54,562 nucleotides of DNA from Oscillospiraceae bacterium (lineage in GTDB: Bacteria; Bacillota; Clostridia; Oscillospirales; Acutalibacteraceae): the NCBI GenBank assembly GCA_029219165.1, contig JAQXSW010000024.1:1-54562 (forward strand), read 5' to 3'. Below, one piece after another: positions 46,437-54,503 of this stretch; positions within the stretch are counted from its first letter, which is position 1, and each line of letters opens with the position of its first letter. The translations under genes were made by a program, and so were the position numbers. The notes under the pieces were generated by a model, which saw only the letters and a program-made list of their open reading frames with translations, was not told where the DNA came from and searched no databases.

Positions 46437-47813
46437 TTAAATACTTTTTAGTTTTGCATATTCTTTGACAAGAGATTTATAGTGTTCTCCTTTTTCTTCA
46501 AAATTTTTGTAATAGTTATAACTTGAAGCGGCCGGTGAAATAAGGCAAATTTTTGATGGCTCTGTAAGTGTATACGCCATTCTTACGGCCTCATTCATAT
46601 TTGCACATTTTACAATATTAATTGAACCTACTGCGTTCTTTGCCTTGTCTATATCATGAACTTCACATACCGAAACTCCAACCATATCTGCAACTACTTC
46701 TCCTATGGTGTGCCCGGTTTCAGGCAGACAAATAAGATTTCTTATTTCAGATGCTGCAAGCTCCTTTTCAAACTGACTATAGTCAAGTCCTCTGTCCATG
46801 CCTCCAATAATAAGCGTGTCCACTCTTTCAAGCGCCTCAACACCAAGCATTACTGCAGTTGGAACGGTAGCAATACAATCGTTATAAAAATCTATGCCCT
46901 TATAATTTCCAACATACTCCAAACGGTGTGGAATTCCCTCAAAAGACTTAAGACCTTTTATGATATCCTCATTGCTAACCCCAAGAAGTTTTGCAACAGT
47001 GGCAGCATAAAATTCATCCAGCGAATTGTGTCTTCCCGGAAGATGAGGATTAATACCAATAAGAGTCTTTAGCGATTCATCCCTTTCGCCTTCATCCATT
47101 CCAAGTACAATTTCCTTTGCACGAATATCCTTTGGATTTATAAAATCTGAAATATCCTGTTCTCTATTGTGAATAAAAAAGTCATTCTCTGTTTGATATC
47201 TTGCAATGTTTAGCTTTGCACCATAATATCCTTCAAAACCATTGTAGTGGTCAAGGTGTTCTTCATATACATTTGTAAGAACTGCAATATGTGGTGAAGT
47301 TCTTGTAAACTCAAGCTGGTGAGATGACATTTCAATTACTGCTGTCATACCCTCACATTCATCCATGAGGTCAAACACCGGAATACCAATGTTGCCAATA
47401 AGACAGGTCTTCATTCCAGCAGCCTTTAAAATACAGTGAGTTAAAGTCGACGTTGTAGTCTTTCCCTTTGTTCCTGTAATTCCAACTTTTGTGCAAGGCG
47501 CGAACTTCATGAACAGGTCAAGCTGACAGGTTACATATGTAGTGTCAGCAATTTTGACATTGCGAACAGAAATGCCCGGGCTTTTCATAACTATGTCAAA
47601 ATTGTTTATTATGTCCATGTAATTGTCACCGCAAACCAGTGTGCAGTTCGCGTCGTCCTTTAATATGTCAGCTTCTATTTGATTTTTGTCACAAATTGTA
47701 AGAGCCTTATGTGGCATATACTTTCTAATGTAATTATATGTGGATTTGCCCTCTCGGCCAAATCCCATTATAAGTACACTTTTATTTTCAAAAAAATCAA
47801 CAAACGCTGACAT
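46437..47813 (-). CDS. murD: UDP-N-acetylmuramoyl-L-alanine:glutamate ligase (MurD/MurD2)
   Basis: A 458-residue Mur ligase. The P-loop is GITGTKGKTTTST (about 109-121), followed by EMSSHQLEF and TNVYEEHLDHYNGFEGYYGAK typical of MurD, and NDCIATVPTAVMLG near the glutamate-binding region. The N-terminal VLIMGFGREGKSTYNYI is the UDP-binding domain. The start at ATG 47813 follows AAGGAG, and overlaps the upstream gene by 17 nt. Because that gene looks like MurL, this ligase is probably of the MurD2 kind that adds L-Glu (not D-Glu) to UDP-MurNAc-L-Ala. That specificity is inferred from context. No cell-division cluster is nearby, unlike ordinary murD. Confidence 0.92.
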   Translation of the reverse strand: MSAFVDFFENKSVLIMGFGREGKSTYNYIRKYMPHKALTICDKNQIEADILKDDANCTLVCGDNYMDIINNFDIVMKSPGISVRNVKIADTTYVTCQLDLFMKFAPCTKVGITGTKGKTTTSTLTHCILKAAGMKTCLIGNIGIPVFDLMDECEGMTAVIEMSSHQLEFTRTSPHIAVLTNVYEEHLDHYNGFEGYYGAKLNIARYQTENDFFIHNREQDISDFINPKDIRAKEIVLGMDEGERDESLKTLIGINPHLPGRHNSLDEFYAATVAKLLGVSNEDIIKGLKSFEGIPHRLEYVGNYKGIDFYNDCIATVPTAVMLGVEALERVDTLIIGGMDRGLDYSQFEKELAASEIRNLICLPETGHTIGEVVADMVGVSVCEVHDIDKAKNAVGSINIVKCANMNEAVRMAYTLTEPSKICLISPAASSYNYYKNFEEKGEHYKSLVKEYAKLKSI

Positions 47814-49173
47814 ATTCGTACATCTCCTTAACGAAAGGCAAGAAATCTTCCGGAATGTCATTCTCTGCACAGTAGTCTGTCAGTAGAGCCTTAAAGTCCT
47901 CATTTTTATGAGGGACTTTACCGTAGTAGTATTCCAGAAGATACGGCAGCCTTTCGCCGCTTTCCAATAAATTCTCCGCAGTCTTTAAAAGAGCTGCGTT
48001 AATTTCAATATGTGTGCCCACACATTCAAAAGGCTTTACCGGTGAAAATCCTACAAGTCCATCAAAGATGCTCTTTAAATCCTCTCTCTCAAATAGATTT
48101 TCACCGAATATTTCAACCATTTTTGAAGAAGATAAAAATGGTGAAATAATAATGTAAACGAACAGACATTTAGCACAGTTACAACACCATATATTCTTCT
48201 TTGAACCGGCATTACAACTTCTGAATACCTTTAAATATTTATCTGTTTTGCAAAACTGCTTTGCAATTTGAAGTTCATTAAATGCACGAAGCAAACTGAA
48301 GTACTGAATTGGTACACCGACATAATCTTGAAAATAATTATAAAAGTTATGTTCAAATTCATAAGACTTTGAATACTGGTGGTTTACGGCCATTCCTTCT
48401 ATATTACTTTCGTTTGCGCTGGATTCATTTGAAAGAACTATGTGGTCTGCCCCAATTAAATAGGCACAATAGGCAGAAAGGAAAGCAACTATTGCAGAAA
48501 AAGGAGTGTGTCCGTTAAGAAAACCTTCTTTATTTAGCTTCAGCATATTTGGGTCAAGCGTTCTGTAAGTGCGAATTATTCTGTCATCAGAATATCCGGC
48601 ACATTTTGCTGACTCTTCACGAGCCGGTTGGTCATTAACTGTAAAACAGTAGACTTTGTCGGCCATACTTTTTGTAAGTTCCATTGTGACATTTGAATCT
48701 TTTCCGCCACCTACAGGAATTATTTTCAAACCAGCACTGCGCCATTCTTCAGGCATTACTTTCGGCGATTCATTGCATTCAATGGTCATAAATTCTTCAA
48801 AGGATGTTTCAATTCCATTTGTATAGAAAAACTCTCCAAGGCCGCCGAAATAAAGTTGCTTCCACCAAAGGATATCCTTTTCTGAAAGCGAACCACAGAG
48901 AACCCTCACAGTTATTGGACACATTGGTTTCCAATAACTAATAAGTTCAACCATACCAAGAGAAAAAGCAATACGTTTTGCCGTATCTGAGGTTGGATTA
49001 TTTAACACATCCAAATTAGATGTTCTTATTTTATTTGATGGGTGAAATTCACAGAGTCCCGGCACTTCAAAATCATAGATGATTGTTATGAAGTCTTCCT
49101 CAACATTTATGTGATAATCTCTGTAAATAAATTCTTTATATTGTTGTCTAAACGATTCAAACTTTTCGTTCAT
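47797..49173 (-). CDS. murL: MurL-like UDP-MurNAc-L-Ala-L-Glu epimerase
   Basis: A 458-residue protein resembling MurL, which in Xanthomonas epimerises the terminal L-Glu of UDP-MurNAc-L-Ala-L-Glu to D-Glu using ATP. The PP-loop-like IPVGGGKDSNVTMELT (about 152-167), the segment HIVLSNESSANESNIEG (with conserved Asn/Ser/Glu) and VNHQYSKSYEFEHNF support this. A Cys pair in IWCCNCAKCLF is near the C-terminus. It overlaps murD by 17 nt, matching the MurD2-MurL partnership. The ribosome binding site is TTGGAGGCAGACG. I am confident of the family; activity is inferred. Confidence 0.85.
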   Translation of the reverse strand: MNEKFESFRQQYKEFIYRDYHINVEEDFITIIYDFEVPGLCEFHPSNKIRTSNLDVLNNPTSDTAKRIAFSLGMVELISYWKPMCPITVRVLCGSLSEKDILWWKQLYFGGLGEFFYTNGIETSFEEFMTIECNESPKVMPEEWRSAGLKIIPVGGGKDSNVTMELTKSMADKVYCFTVNDQPAREESAKCAGYSDDRIIRTYRTLDPNMLKLNKEGFLNGHTPFSAIVAFLSAYCAYLIGADHIVLSNESSANESNIEGMAVNHQYSKSYEFEHNFYNYFQDYVGVPIQYFSLLRAFNELQIAKQFCKTDKYLKVFRSCNAGSKKNIWCCNCAKCLFVYIIISPFLSSSKMVEIFGENLFEREDLKSIFDGLVGFSPVKPFECVGTHIEINAALLKTAENLLESGERLPYLLEYYYGKVPHKNEDFKALLTDYCAENDIPEDFLPFVKEMYEYVSVC

Positions 49174-49298
49174 CGTCTGCCTCCAATACCATAAGTATTA
49201 CTATATACAATACTCAAAATAATACTTAATTAGTATATCACAAACATGGAGGGTATACCATAATAAAATGAATGAATCGCTCCGTCTGTTTGTCGTAT

Positions 49299-49325
49299 TT
49301 AGCACTCGAATCCATAGAGTGCTAA
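49299..49325. promoter_or_regulatory. CIRCE element (HrcA operator)
   Basis: TTAGCACTC (49299-49307), a 9-nt spacer and GAGTGCTAA (49317-49325), a perfect CIRCE. It lies about 40 bp upstream of the -10 at 49365, rather than overlapping the start of transcription, before the Hsp20 gene. Confidence 0.95.
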
Positions 49326-49339
49326 ATGTTTACAATTTG

Positions 49340-49370
49340 TTCACACATTTCAAAAAAATATGATTATAAT
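49340..49370 (+). promoter_or_regulatory. Hsp20 promoter
   Basis: TATAAT (49365-49370) with a poor -35 (TTCACA, 49340-49345, 19-bp spacing). An upstream promoter nearer to the CIRCE element is possible. Confidence 0.5.
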
Positions 49371-49441
49371 AAAAGTTGTTAGGAGGAGCACAGACCCCTA
49401 ACAGAAAGTGGTTATATTTTAATCTAATGGAGGTATGTATT

Positions 49442-49879
49442 ATGTTAGGTAGAAATTATTTATCACTCTATGACCCATTCCACGAGGTAGACAACTTCTT
49501 TGGAAACTTCTGGAACACCCCATTCTTCGGTAGCACAGGAACCGACCTCACCGGTTTTGGCACAGACATTACTGACGAAGGCGACTCATACAAGCTTACT
49601 GCCGATCTTCCTGGATTTAAAAAGGAAGATATTTCAATAGATATTGATGACAACACCCTCACTCTTACCGCAGAGCGTCATTCAGAACATGAGGACGAAA
49701 AAATGAAAGGCAAGTACATCCGTTGTGAACGTTCATACGGTAGCTACACTCGTTCATTTAGCCTTAACGGCATCAAGCAGGACGATATTGTAGCTAAGTA
49801 TGACAACGGTGTTTTAACACTCACTCTTCCTAAGGAAGAAGAAAAAATCCCGACCAACAGACGTCTTGAAATCCAATAA
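49442..49879 (+). CDS. Small heat shock protein (Hsp20/alpha-crystallin)
   Basis: A 145-residue small heat shock protein that holds unfolding proteins in a refoldable state. The alpha-crystallin domain (about 38-130) has YKLTADLPGFKKEDISIDIDDNTLTLTAER and RSYGSYTRSFSLNGIKQDDIVAKYDNGVLTLTLPK, with the conserved G-V-L and the C-terminal I-P-T (IxI/V-like) tail. The start at 49442 (MLGRNYLSLYDPF) follows ATGGAGGTATGTATT; the upstream in-frame ATG (49376) is within the leader. A CIRCE element upstream indicates HrcA control. Array 7 lies between its stop and terminator. Confidence 0.95.
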   Translation: MLGRNYLSLYDPFHEVDNFFGNFWNTPFFGSTGTDLTGFGTDITDEGDSYKLTADLPGFKKEDISIDIDDNTLTLTAERHSEHEDEKMKGKYIRCERSYGSYTRSFSLNGIKQDDIVAKYDNGVLTLTLPKEEEKIPTNRRLEIQ

Positions 49880-49935
49880 CCGGGGACGGTTCTCCGCAAC
49901 CGGGGACGGTTCTTCATTGCGGAGAACCGTCCCCA
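49880..49935. repeat. 20-bp repeat array 7 (two direct copies and one inverted)
   Basis: Cores at 49882 and 49902 face the plus strand and one at 49921-49934 faces the minus strand. It lies in the 3' untranslated region of the Hsp20 gene. The second direct and the inverted copy can pair. Confidence 0.92.
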
Positions 49936-49974
49936 ATCAGGTATTAACCCTTCCCCTCACAATTCATTTCCCCA

Positions 49975-50006
49975 AAAAAGCCTGCTCAATTGAGCAGGCT
50001 TTTTTC
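49975..50006. terminator. Bidirectional terminator between Hsp20 and lipase genes
   Basis: AAAAAAGCCTGCTCAA and TTGAGCAGGCTTTTTT form a perfect palindrome, with T tracts on both strands. Confidence 0.92.
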
Positions 50007-50007
50007 A

Positions 50008-51204
50008 TTATTCCGGAAGATTTTCAAGAATACTTAAAAATTTCTTGTAATAGTTGTTAATGTAATATGGTGTAATTGCTGCACGAAGAGAACCTCCAAC
50101 AACATCCATGTGGTCTCCCTGATACACAGGCATTACATTCCAAATACCCTTCTTTGCAACACAGTGATTGTCATAGAAATACTCAAATGGTTCATCACAA
50201 GGATGAAGGGCAGATGCTGTGTTTGATGCACCATCTGATTCGAGCCATGAATCGTCAAGCTCTTCACCTATTGACTTGTCATATTTTGCTTTACCAAGTA
50301 AGTTTCCGGTAAGCCAGAATGGAACAAAAGAAGAAGCCTTCATTCTATGGTTTCCATTTGCTGTAAGCATTGAGTTGCTTGTTGAAATTGAGAAAAGATA
50401 TGTGTCCTTATTTGCTTCAAAGACCTCATTTAAGTCACGAGCTCCTGCTAGAGAAAGATCATAATAAAGGTTATCCTTTGAACGCATCGCCTTTATTATT
50501 TTATCTATTCTAAGCATTTTTGTAAGAGAATATCCATCTTTTGGATTTGAGGTAATTCCCCACTGATCAAGACACATATCATAAATTTTATTAGCAGGGG
50601 TATTATCCATTATTCCGGCAAACCCGAAAAATGTAATTCCCTTTAAAATTGGAAGAAGAGGTCCAATAGCTGTAATAACTGTTGTTCCGTTATGTGGACC
50701 TGCAATTGTTGTAACACTCTTTACCCAGTCACCATGTCCACCTTCAAAGAATGGTGAAAGATCATTCTTATCTGTTACTGCCCTTTCTTCAGGGCTTCCA
50801 TATGCAAGCAATTGAGAGAACATTCTAACTGTTGCGCCACCGAAACTATGACCTAAGATGTGAAGTTTATTAAGTCTGCCCCCTGCATCAAGTTTTCCCC
50901 AGTCAGGAATAAGAGCTTTTTCATATGTACGTCCATATCTTTCATGTCCGTATTTTTCAGAGTGTGCCTTTCCATAGTCGACTGTTCCGCCAACAATTTG
51001 CGCATATATTTCACATGCACGGTCCCATGCAGAGCCAAGTGAACTGATTGTAGGCGCATATGCTTCTTTGCCCTCTGCACGAAGCATATCAACAATGCTT
51101 CCTGAAAGCATTCCCCAGTATGGCATATAGTTATAAATCAACTCATCCTCACCAAAACCGAGCATACCATGAATGAATACAAATGGATAATTTTTCTGTC
51201 CCAA
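50008..51204 (-). CDS. Lipase, alpha/beta hydrolase (Staphylococcus-type fold), cytoplasmic form
   Basis: A 398-residue lipase-like protein. FVFIHGMLGFGEDE (about 8-21) is near the oxyanion hole. The nucleophile is Ser in HILGHSFGGATVRM (about 115-128). GDHMDVVGGS contains the likely catalytic His. The segments SLGSAWDRACEIYAQ and DYGKAHSEKYGHERYG are conserved with its paralogue at 52174 and with Staphylococcus lipases. I use the TTG start at 51204, seven nt after GGGAGG. There is no signal peptide. The substrate is probably a glyceride or ester, not determined. Relation to 52174 (about 40 percent similar by eye) suggests duplication. Confidence 0.85.
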   Translation of the reverse strand: MGQKNYPFVFIHGMLGFGEDELIYNYMPYWGMLSGSIVDMLRAEGKEAYAPTISSLGSAWDRACEIYAQIVGGTVDYGKAHSEKYGHERYGRTYEKALIPDWGKLDAGGRLNKLHILGHSFGGATVRMFSQLLAYGSPEERAVTDKNDLSPFFEGGHGDWVKSVTTIAGPHNGTTVITAIGPLLPILKGITFFGFAGIMDNTPANKIYDMCLDQWGITSNPKDGYSLTKMLRIDKIIKAMRSKDNLYYDLSLAGARDLNEVFEANKDTYLFSISTSNSMLTANGNHRMKASSFVPFWLTGNLLGKAKYDKSIGEELDDSWLESDGASNTASALHPCDEPFEYFYDNHCVAKKGIWNVMPVYQGDHMDVVGGSLRAAITPYYINNYYKKFLSILENLPE

Positions 51205-51299
51205 TACAATTCCTCCCAAAATTAATTACTTTATTTAATCACCTATTAATTATATTCATTTCTTATTAATAATTCATTGCATAATTATATAGAAAAAAA

Positions 51300-51325
51300 T
51301 GTCCGTGTTTTGATAAATACGAACA
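51300..51325. promoter_or_regulatory. Imperfect palindrome upstream of the lipase gene
   Basis: TGTCCGTGTTT, 4 nt, AAATACGAACA; the arms agree at 9 of 11 positions. It resembles the CGTGTT/AACACG palindrome at 46245. Confidence 0.35.
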
Positions 51326-51389
51326 TCAGTTTTACACATGTAAATTTTATGAGGAAATATGAACGTTTTCATTTTGTAAAAGGCAAAAA

Positions 51390-51485
51390 TTTGGGACGGT
51401 TCTCGACGAATGGGGACGGTTCTCAACAACTGGGGACGGTTCTCGACAATGGAGAACCGTCCCCGGCAGCAGAGAACCGTCCCCG
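51390..51485. repeat. 20-bp repeat array 8 (three direct copies and two inverted)
   Basis: Two perfect cores and one variant (TTGGGACGGTTCTC) face the plus strand, then two GAGAACCGTCCCC copies face the minus strand. The junction forms a 13-bp hairpin. It ends immediately after the lipoprotein stop at 51488, in its 3' untranslated region. Confidence 0.93.
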
Positions 51486-51487
51486 CT

Positions 51488-52141
51488 TTACTTAACTAAA
51501 GTTACAGTGAATGGAAGTGGAAAAACAGCATTTTCACCGTCTGAATAATTTACAAATTCAATTTGTTTTTCAGAAAGTTTTACAGTGTAATACTTTGTTT
51601 CATCAACCTTGCCATCGTCGCCAAGACCAAGGTAAAGTTTTCCATCTTTTATTTTATAGTCTCCAGACTTGTTAAAATCAGCTTTGAACTTTGCCACAAG
51701 TTCACTGTCATCTCCAAATGATTCCGCCACCAACTGATCAAGTGAAGTCTGCATGAAATCCTTCAAATACTGATCAACAGTAATACCAAGACTTCTCTCT
51801 TTAATAATATCCTCATAATATTTCCTAAATGACTCTTTTCTCTGTTCTTTAACGGAGTTAATGGTATTTCTTATTGATTCTTCGTCTGCATCAATTCTAT
51901 ATGTACCATTTTTTTCAAAAGTAAAAACCAAGTTGAATTTGTAGTCGGAAATTTGAAAATAATCTGCAAGATTGCTGTCAGCGGTATCTGCTGTAATAGC
52001 TTGATTGGCGTAATCCGTATAGTCAACAGTGCCCATCCAGGATCCTCGAATTTGCTTTTCTTCATCAGTTGCACATGCAGAAAGTGCAAACAGCATAAGG
52101 AGCGCAAGTGCCATAGTTACAATTCTTTTCATATTCTTCAT
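51488..52141 (-). CDS. Lipoprotein of unknown function
   Basis: A 217-residue lipoprotein. Residues 1-22 form a lipoprotein signal peptide with lipobox LSAC (Cys about 23). The mature protein has two parts: GSWMGTVDYTDYANQ, possibly a small beta-barrel start, then a helical, charged middle (DEESIRNTINSVKEQRKESFRKYYEDIIKERSLG) and a C-terminal beta-rich region (KYYTVKLSEKQIEFVNY). The pattern of a 'GSW' start and TFTVTLVK end resembles calycin-like lipoproteins, but I do not assign a family. The start at ATG 52141 follows TGGAGGACGTT. It lies 32 bp after the lipase at 52174 and is probably in its operon. Confidence 0.75.
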   Translation of the reverse strand: MKNMKRIVTMALALLMLFALSACATDEEKQIRGSWMGTVDYTDYANQAITADTADSNLADYFQISDYKFNLVFTFEKNGTYRIDADEESIRNTINSVKEQRKESFRKYYEDIIKERSLGITVDQYLKDFMQTSLDQLVAESFGDDSELVAKFKADFNKSGDYKIKDGKLYLGLGDDGKVDETKYYTVKLSEKQIEFVNYSDGENAVFPLPFTVTLVK

Positions 52142-52173
52142 AACGTCCTCCATTTAATATTATCCTGTGCGAT

Positions 52174-53367
52174 TCATTTTTCTAAAGAGTTTATTACATT
52201 AAACAATTCAACATACTTTCCTCTCATGTCGTTCCTTTTAGTCATTCCACCTTGAAGAGACATATGGTCGCCTTTGTAAACCGGCATAACATTCCATGTG
52301 CCCTTCTGTATATTTGTTTCGTCATAATCAACATGTGGCTGACCTATTGGGAACTTTTCGGAAATTGTATTTACAAGGCCATCGTTTTCCTGCCACGATT
52401 CATCTATACTAAAACCACCCTTTGTGGTTCCAATAAAGTGTCCCATTTTTTCTGAAGACGCTGTGTAAACACCCTCCATTATTTCTGTGTTTGGACTATA
52501 AGTTCCATCATCATTTTTTATTGTAGCACTACAAGGAATTGAAAAATAGTAAATATTTGTCGGAAGTTCTAAATTCTTGTTCAAACTGATTGCATTATCA
52601 ATGTACATATCGTATGACGCATAATCCGTTCCACTTCTTCCATCATCTTTCTTGGCACCCGTAGCAAGTGACATTATCTTAGATAAAACCTTGCTACTTT
52701 TTGACTCCTCAGCGGCGCCAACTACTTTGCCGTCATCCATACTGTAAGCCGACGTGCCGTTGTGCGGAGCAGCCAAAGTTGTCACAGAGAATACCCAATC
52801 GGACTTTCCACCTGTGAAAAGTCCGGACAATTCACTTTCGTCTGTGACAGCCTGCTCCTCAGCACTGCCCGTCTCCAAGAGGCTGACCATAACCCTTACG
52901 GTTGCGCCGCCAAATGAATGCCCCAAAAGATTTATCTTATCAGTTTCATTCCAAGCAGGCACCAATGCCTTACCGGTGAAATCATCGCCATATCTTGAGT
53001 GTCCCATTTTTTCACTGTGTGCACGACCATAGTCAACCTTTGTCCCGGTAAGCTGTGCATAAAGTTCACATGCTCTGTCCCACGCACTGTCTGTTGGAGA
53101 AACAGATGCAGCATAACAATCAAATCCGTTATGATTTAAATATCTTGTTAAATCGCCACCGGCCATTCCCCAGTATGGCATAAAAAGATTCTGCGCATCA
53201 TAACTTCCCCAACCGGAAAGTCCGTGCACAAATACGTACCTATAATTTGTTTTCCAACATGTTTCATCCGACTTTGTTTCAGGTTGAGAAATAAACGGTC
53301 TTACTTGCACAAATCCCAAAGCCAGAGCGATTATTGCAAGAATTAAGCCTATAAGTCTCTTTATCAT
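52174..53367 (-). CDS. Exported lipase, alpha/beta hydrolase (Staphylococcus-type fold)
   Basis: A 397-residue paralogue of the lipase at 50008, with an N-terminal signal or anchor (about 1-22, IKRLIGLILAIIALALGFV). YVFVHGLSGWGSYDA (about 46-60), TDSAWDRACELYAQLTG, DYGRAHSEKMGHSRYGDDF, and the nucleophile Ser in LLGHSFGGATVRV are conserved. WNVMPVYKGDHMSLQGG holds the His. The start at ATG 53367 follows AGGTGATAATT; a GTG three codons earlier lies within the ribosome binding site. It would act at or outside the membrane. It may form an operon with the lipoprotein downstream. Confidence 0.85.
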   Translation of the reverse strand: MIKRLIGLILAIIALALGFVQVRPFISQPETKSDETCWKTNYRYVFVHGLSGWGSYDAQNLFMPYWGMAGGDLTRYLNHNGFDCYAASVSPTDSAWDRACELYAQLTGTKVDYGRAHSEKMGHSRYGDDFTGKALVPAWNETDKINLLGHSFGGATVRVMVSLLETGSAEEQAVTDESELSGLFTGGKSDWVFSVTTLAAPHNGTSAYSMDDGKVVGAAEESKSSKVLSKIMSLATGAKKDDGRSGTDYASYDMYIDNAISLNKNLELPTNIYYFSIPCSATIKNDDGTYSPNTEIMEGVYTASSEKMGHFIGTTKGGFSIDESWQENDGLVNTISEKFPIGQPHVDYDETNIQKGTWNVMPVYKGDHMSLQGGMTKRNDMRGKYVELFNVINSLEK

Positions 53368-53383
53368 AATTATCACCTAAATA

Positions 53384-53416
53384 TTAAAGGAGTATAAAAT
53401 ATTTATACTCCTTTCA
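53384..53416 (-). terminator. Terminator of the lytic transglycosylase gene
   Basis: AAAGGAGTATAAA (53386-53398) and TTTATACTCCTTT (53402-53414) form a 13-bp stem. The T tract on the minus strand is short. Confidence 0.7.
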
Positions 53417-53419
53417 AAC

Positions 53420-54280
53420 TCAAATTATGCCGGTGTTATCGTCGGCAGAAGAATCTAAAGATCCAATAATATTATTAGTCGTAAGTCCACTGCCACCGGT
53501 CATATTGTTTATTAGCATTTGCATTAAAATAGCATTTACGGATGACACCCAGTCAGAAGATGAGGTTGTTGCCCCAAGAACACTGTTTGATGCCATGGAT
53601 GAGAAAAGTTGAGAAATATTCAAATTCTTTGTAGTACTCTTCACATAATCCTCATAACTGGAGTACACCTTAGAAAGGTTCTTTGCAGGTGAATATCTTG
53701 AGATTGTTCCATCCACAGAGATGTTTGATAGATCATAGTTATCATCCAGGAAACTTAAAACTTTACTTACATAATTCTGTGTCTCTTTATATGGTGGAAT
53801 TCCGCCGTATTTATCAACAGCACCTGAACCCGCATTGTATGCAGCAAGCGCCAAACTCTTATTGCCATTATATTTTTTCAAAAGGCCGGAAAGCAGATTT
53901 GCGCCGGCCATAATATTTTGCTCTGCATCAAAAGGGTCTGTTACACCAAAGGACTTCTGTGTTTCAGGCATAAGTTGCATAATACCTTCAGCGCCGGCCT
54001 TTGAAACAGCTTTTATGTCAAAGTTTGACTCAGCCCTTGCAACTGCCTTAAGTAAATCTTCAGAAACCCCGTATGTACTGGAAGCCTTTTCAAAAATACT
54101 CTCAAGGGTCACCTTATCAGAAATATTTGAAACAGCATTGTTGAACGCTGTTTCAAAATCAGTATTTACGCCCAGTGTTCCAATCCCACCGGTAAGAGAA
54201 GAAAGTCCACCAAGTGAATTTGTACCGTTGGTGCCGCCAACAGTCGTATTATATAAATTTATTATACTATTAATATCCAC
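53420..54280 (-). CDS. Lytic transglycosylase (SLT domain), no signal peptide
   Basis: A 286-residue protein with an SLT-type lysozyme-like domain (about 60-175). The catalytic Glu is about E84 in AVARAESNFD; GAEGIMQLMPET and LALAAYNAGSGAVDKYGGIPPYKETQNYV are the classic motifs of cell-wall transglycosylases. It starts from GTG 54280 after GGAGG. The Asn/Thr/Gly-rich N-terminus (INSIINLYNTTVGGTNGTNS) and C-terminus (SSDWVSSVNAILMQMLINN...) lack a signal peptide or membrane helix. It may be released by another route, as in B. subtilis YjbJ-like enzymes. It would cleave peptidoglycan if it reaches the wall. Confidence 0.85.
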   Translation of the reverse strand: MDINSIINLYNTTVGGTNGTNSLGGLSSLTGGIGTLGVNTDFETAFNNAVSNISDKVTLESIFEKASSTYGVSEDLLKAVARAESNFDIKAVSKAGAEGIMQLMPETQKSFGVTDPFDAEQNIMAGANLLSGLLKKYNGNKSLALAAYNAGSGAVDKYGGIPPYKETQNYVSKVLSFLDDNYDLSNISVDGTISRYSPAKNLSKVYSSYEDYVKSTTKNLNISQLFSSMASNSVLGATTSSSDWVSSVNAILMQMLINNMTGGSGLTTNNIIGSLDSSADDNTGII

Positions 54281-54338
54281 TGTGGTTCCTCCTTCTAAAA
54301 AACTAAATATAGTATACGGGCAAACATGCCCAATGTCA

Positions 54339-54455
54339 ATCGGGGACGGTTCTCCGTTGTCGGGGACGGTTCTCTGTTGTCGGGGACGGTTCTCCGTTGT
54401 CGGGGACGGTTCTCCGTCGTTGGGGACGGTTCTCGACGATGGAGAACCGTCCCCA
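54339..54455. repeat. 20-bp repeat array 9 (five direct copies and one inverted)
   Basis: Cores at 54342, 54362, 54382, 54402 and 54422 face the plus strand, and one inverted copy (54441-54454) ends the array. The last pair forms a 13-bp hairpin with a 6- to 7-nt loop. It lies between the transglycosylase and the tRNA-Asn. Confidence 0.95.
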
Positions 54456-54472
54456 CTTTAATTCGCTAAAAT

Positions 54473-54499
54473 AAAAAAGCATCCCTTTTGGGATGCTTT
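54473..54499 (-). terminator. Terminator after tRNA-Asn
   Basis: AAAGCATCCC and GGGATGCTTT form a 10-bp stem with an AAAA/TTTT loop. On the minus strand TTTTTTATTTT follows. Confidence 0.9.
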
Positions 54500-54503
54500 C
54501 TCT

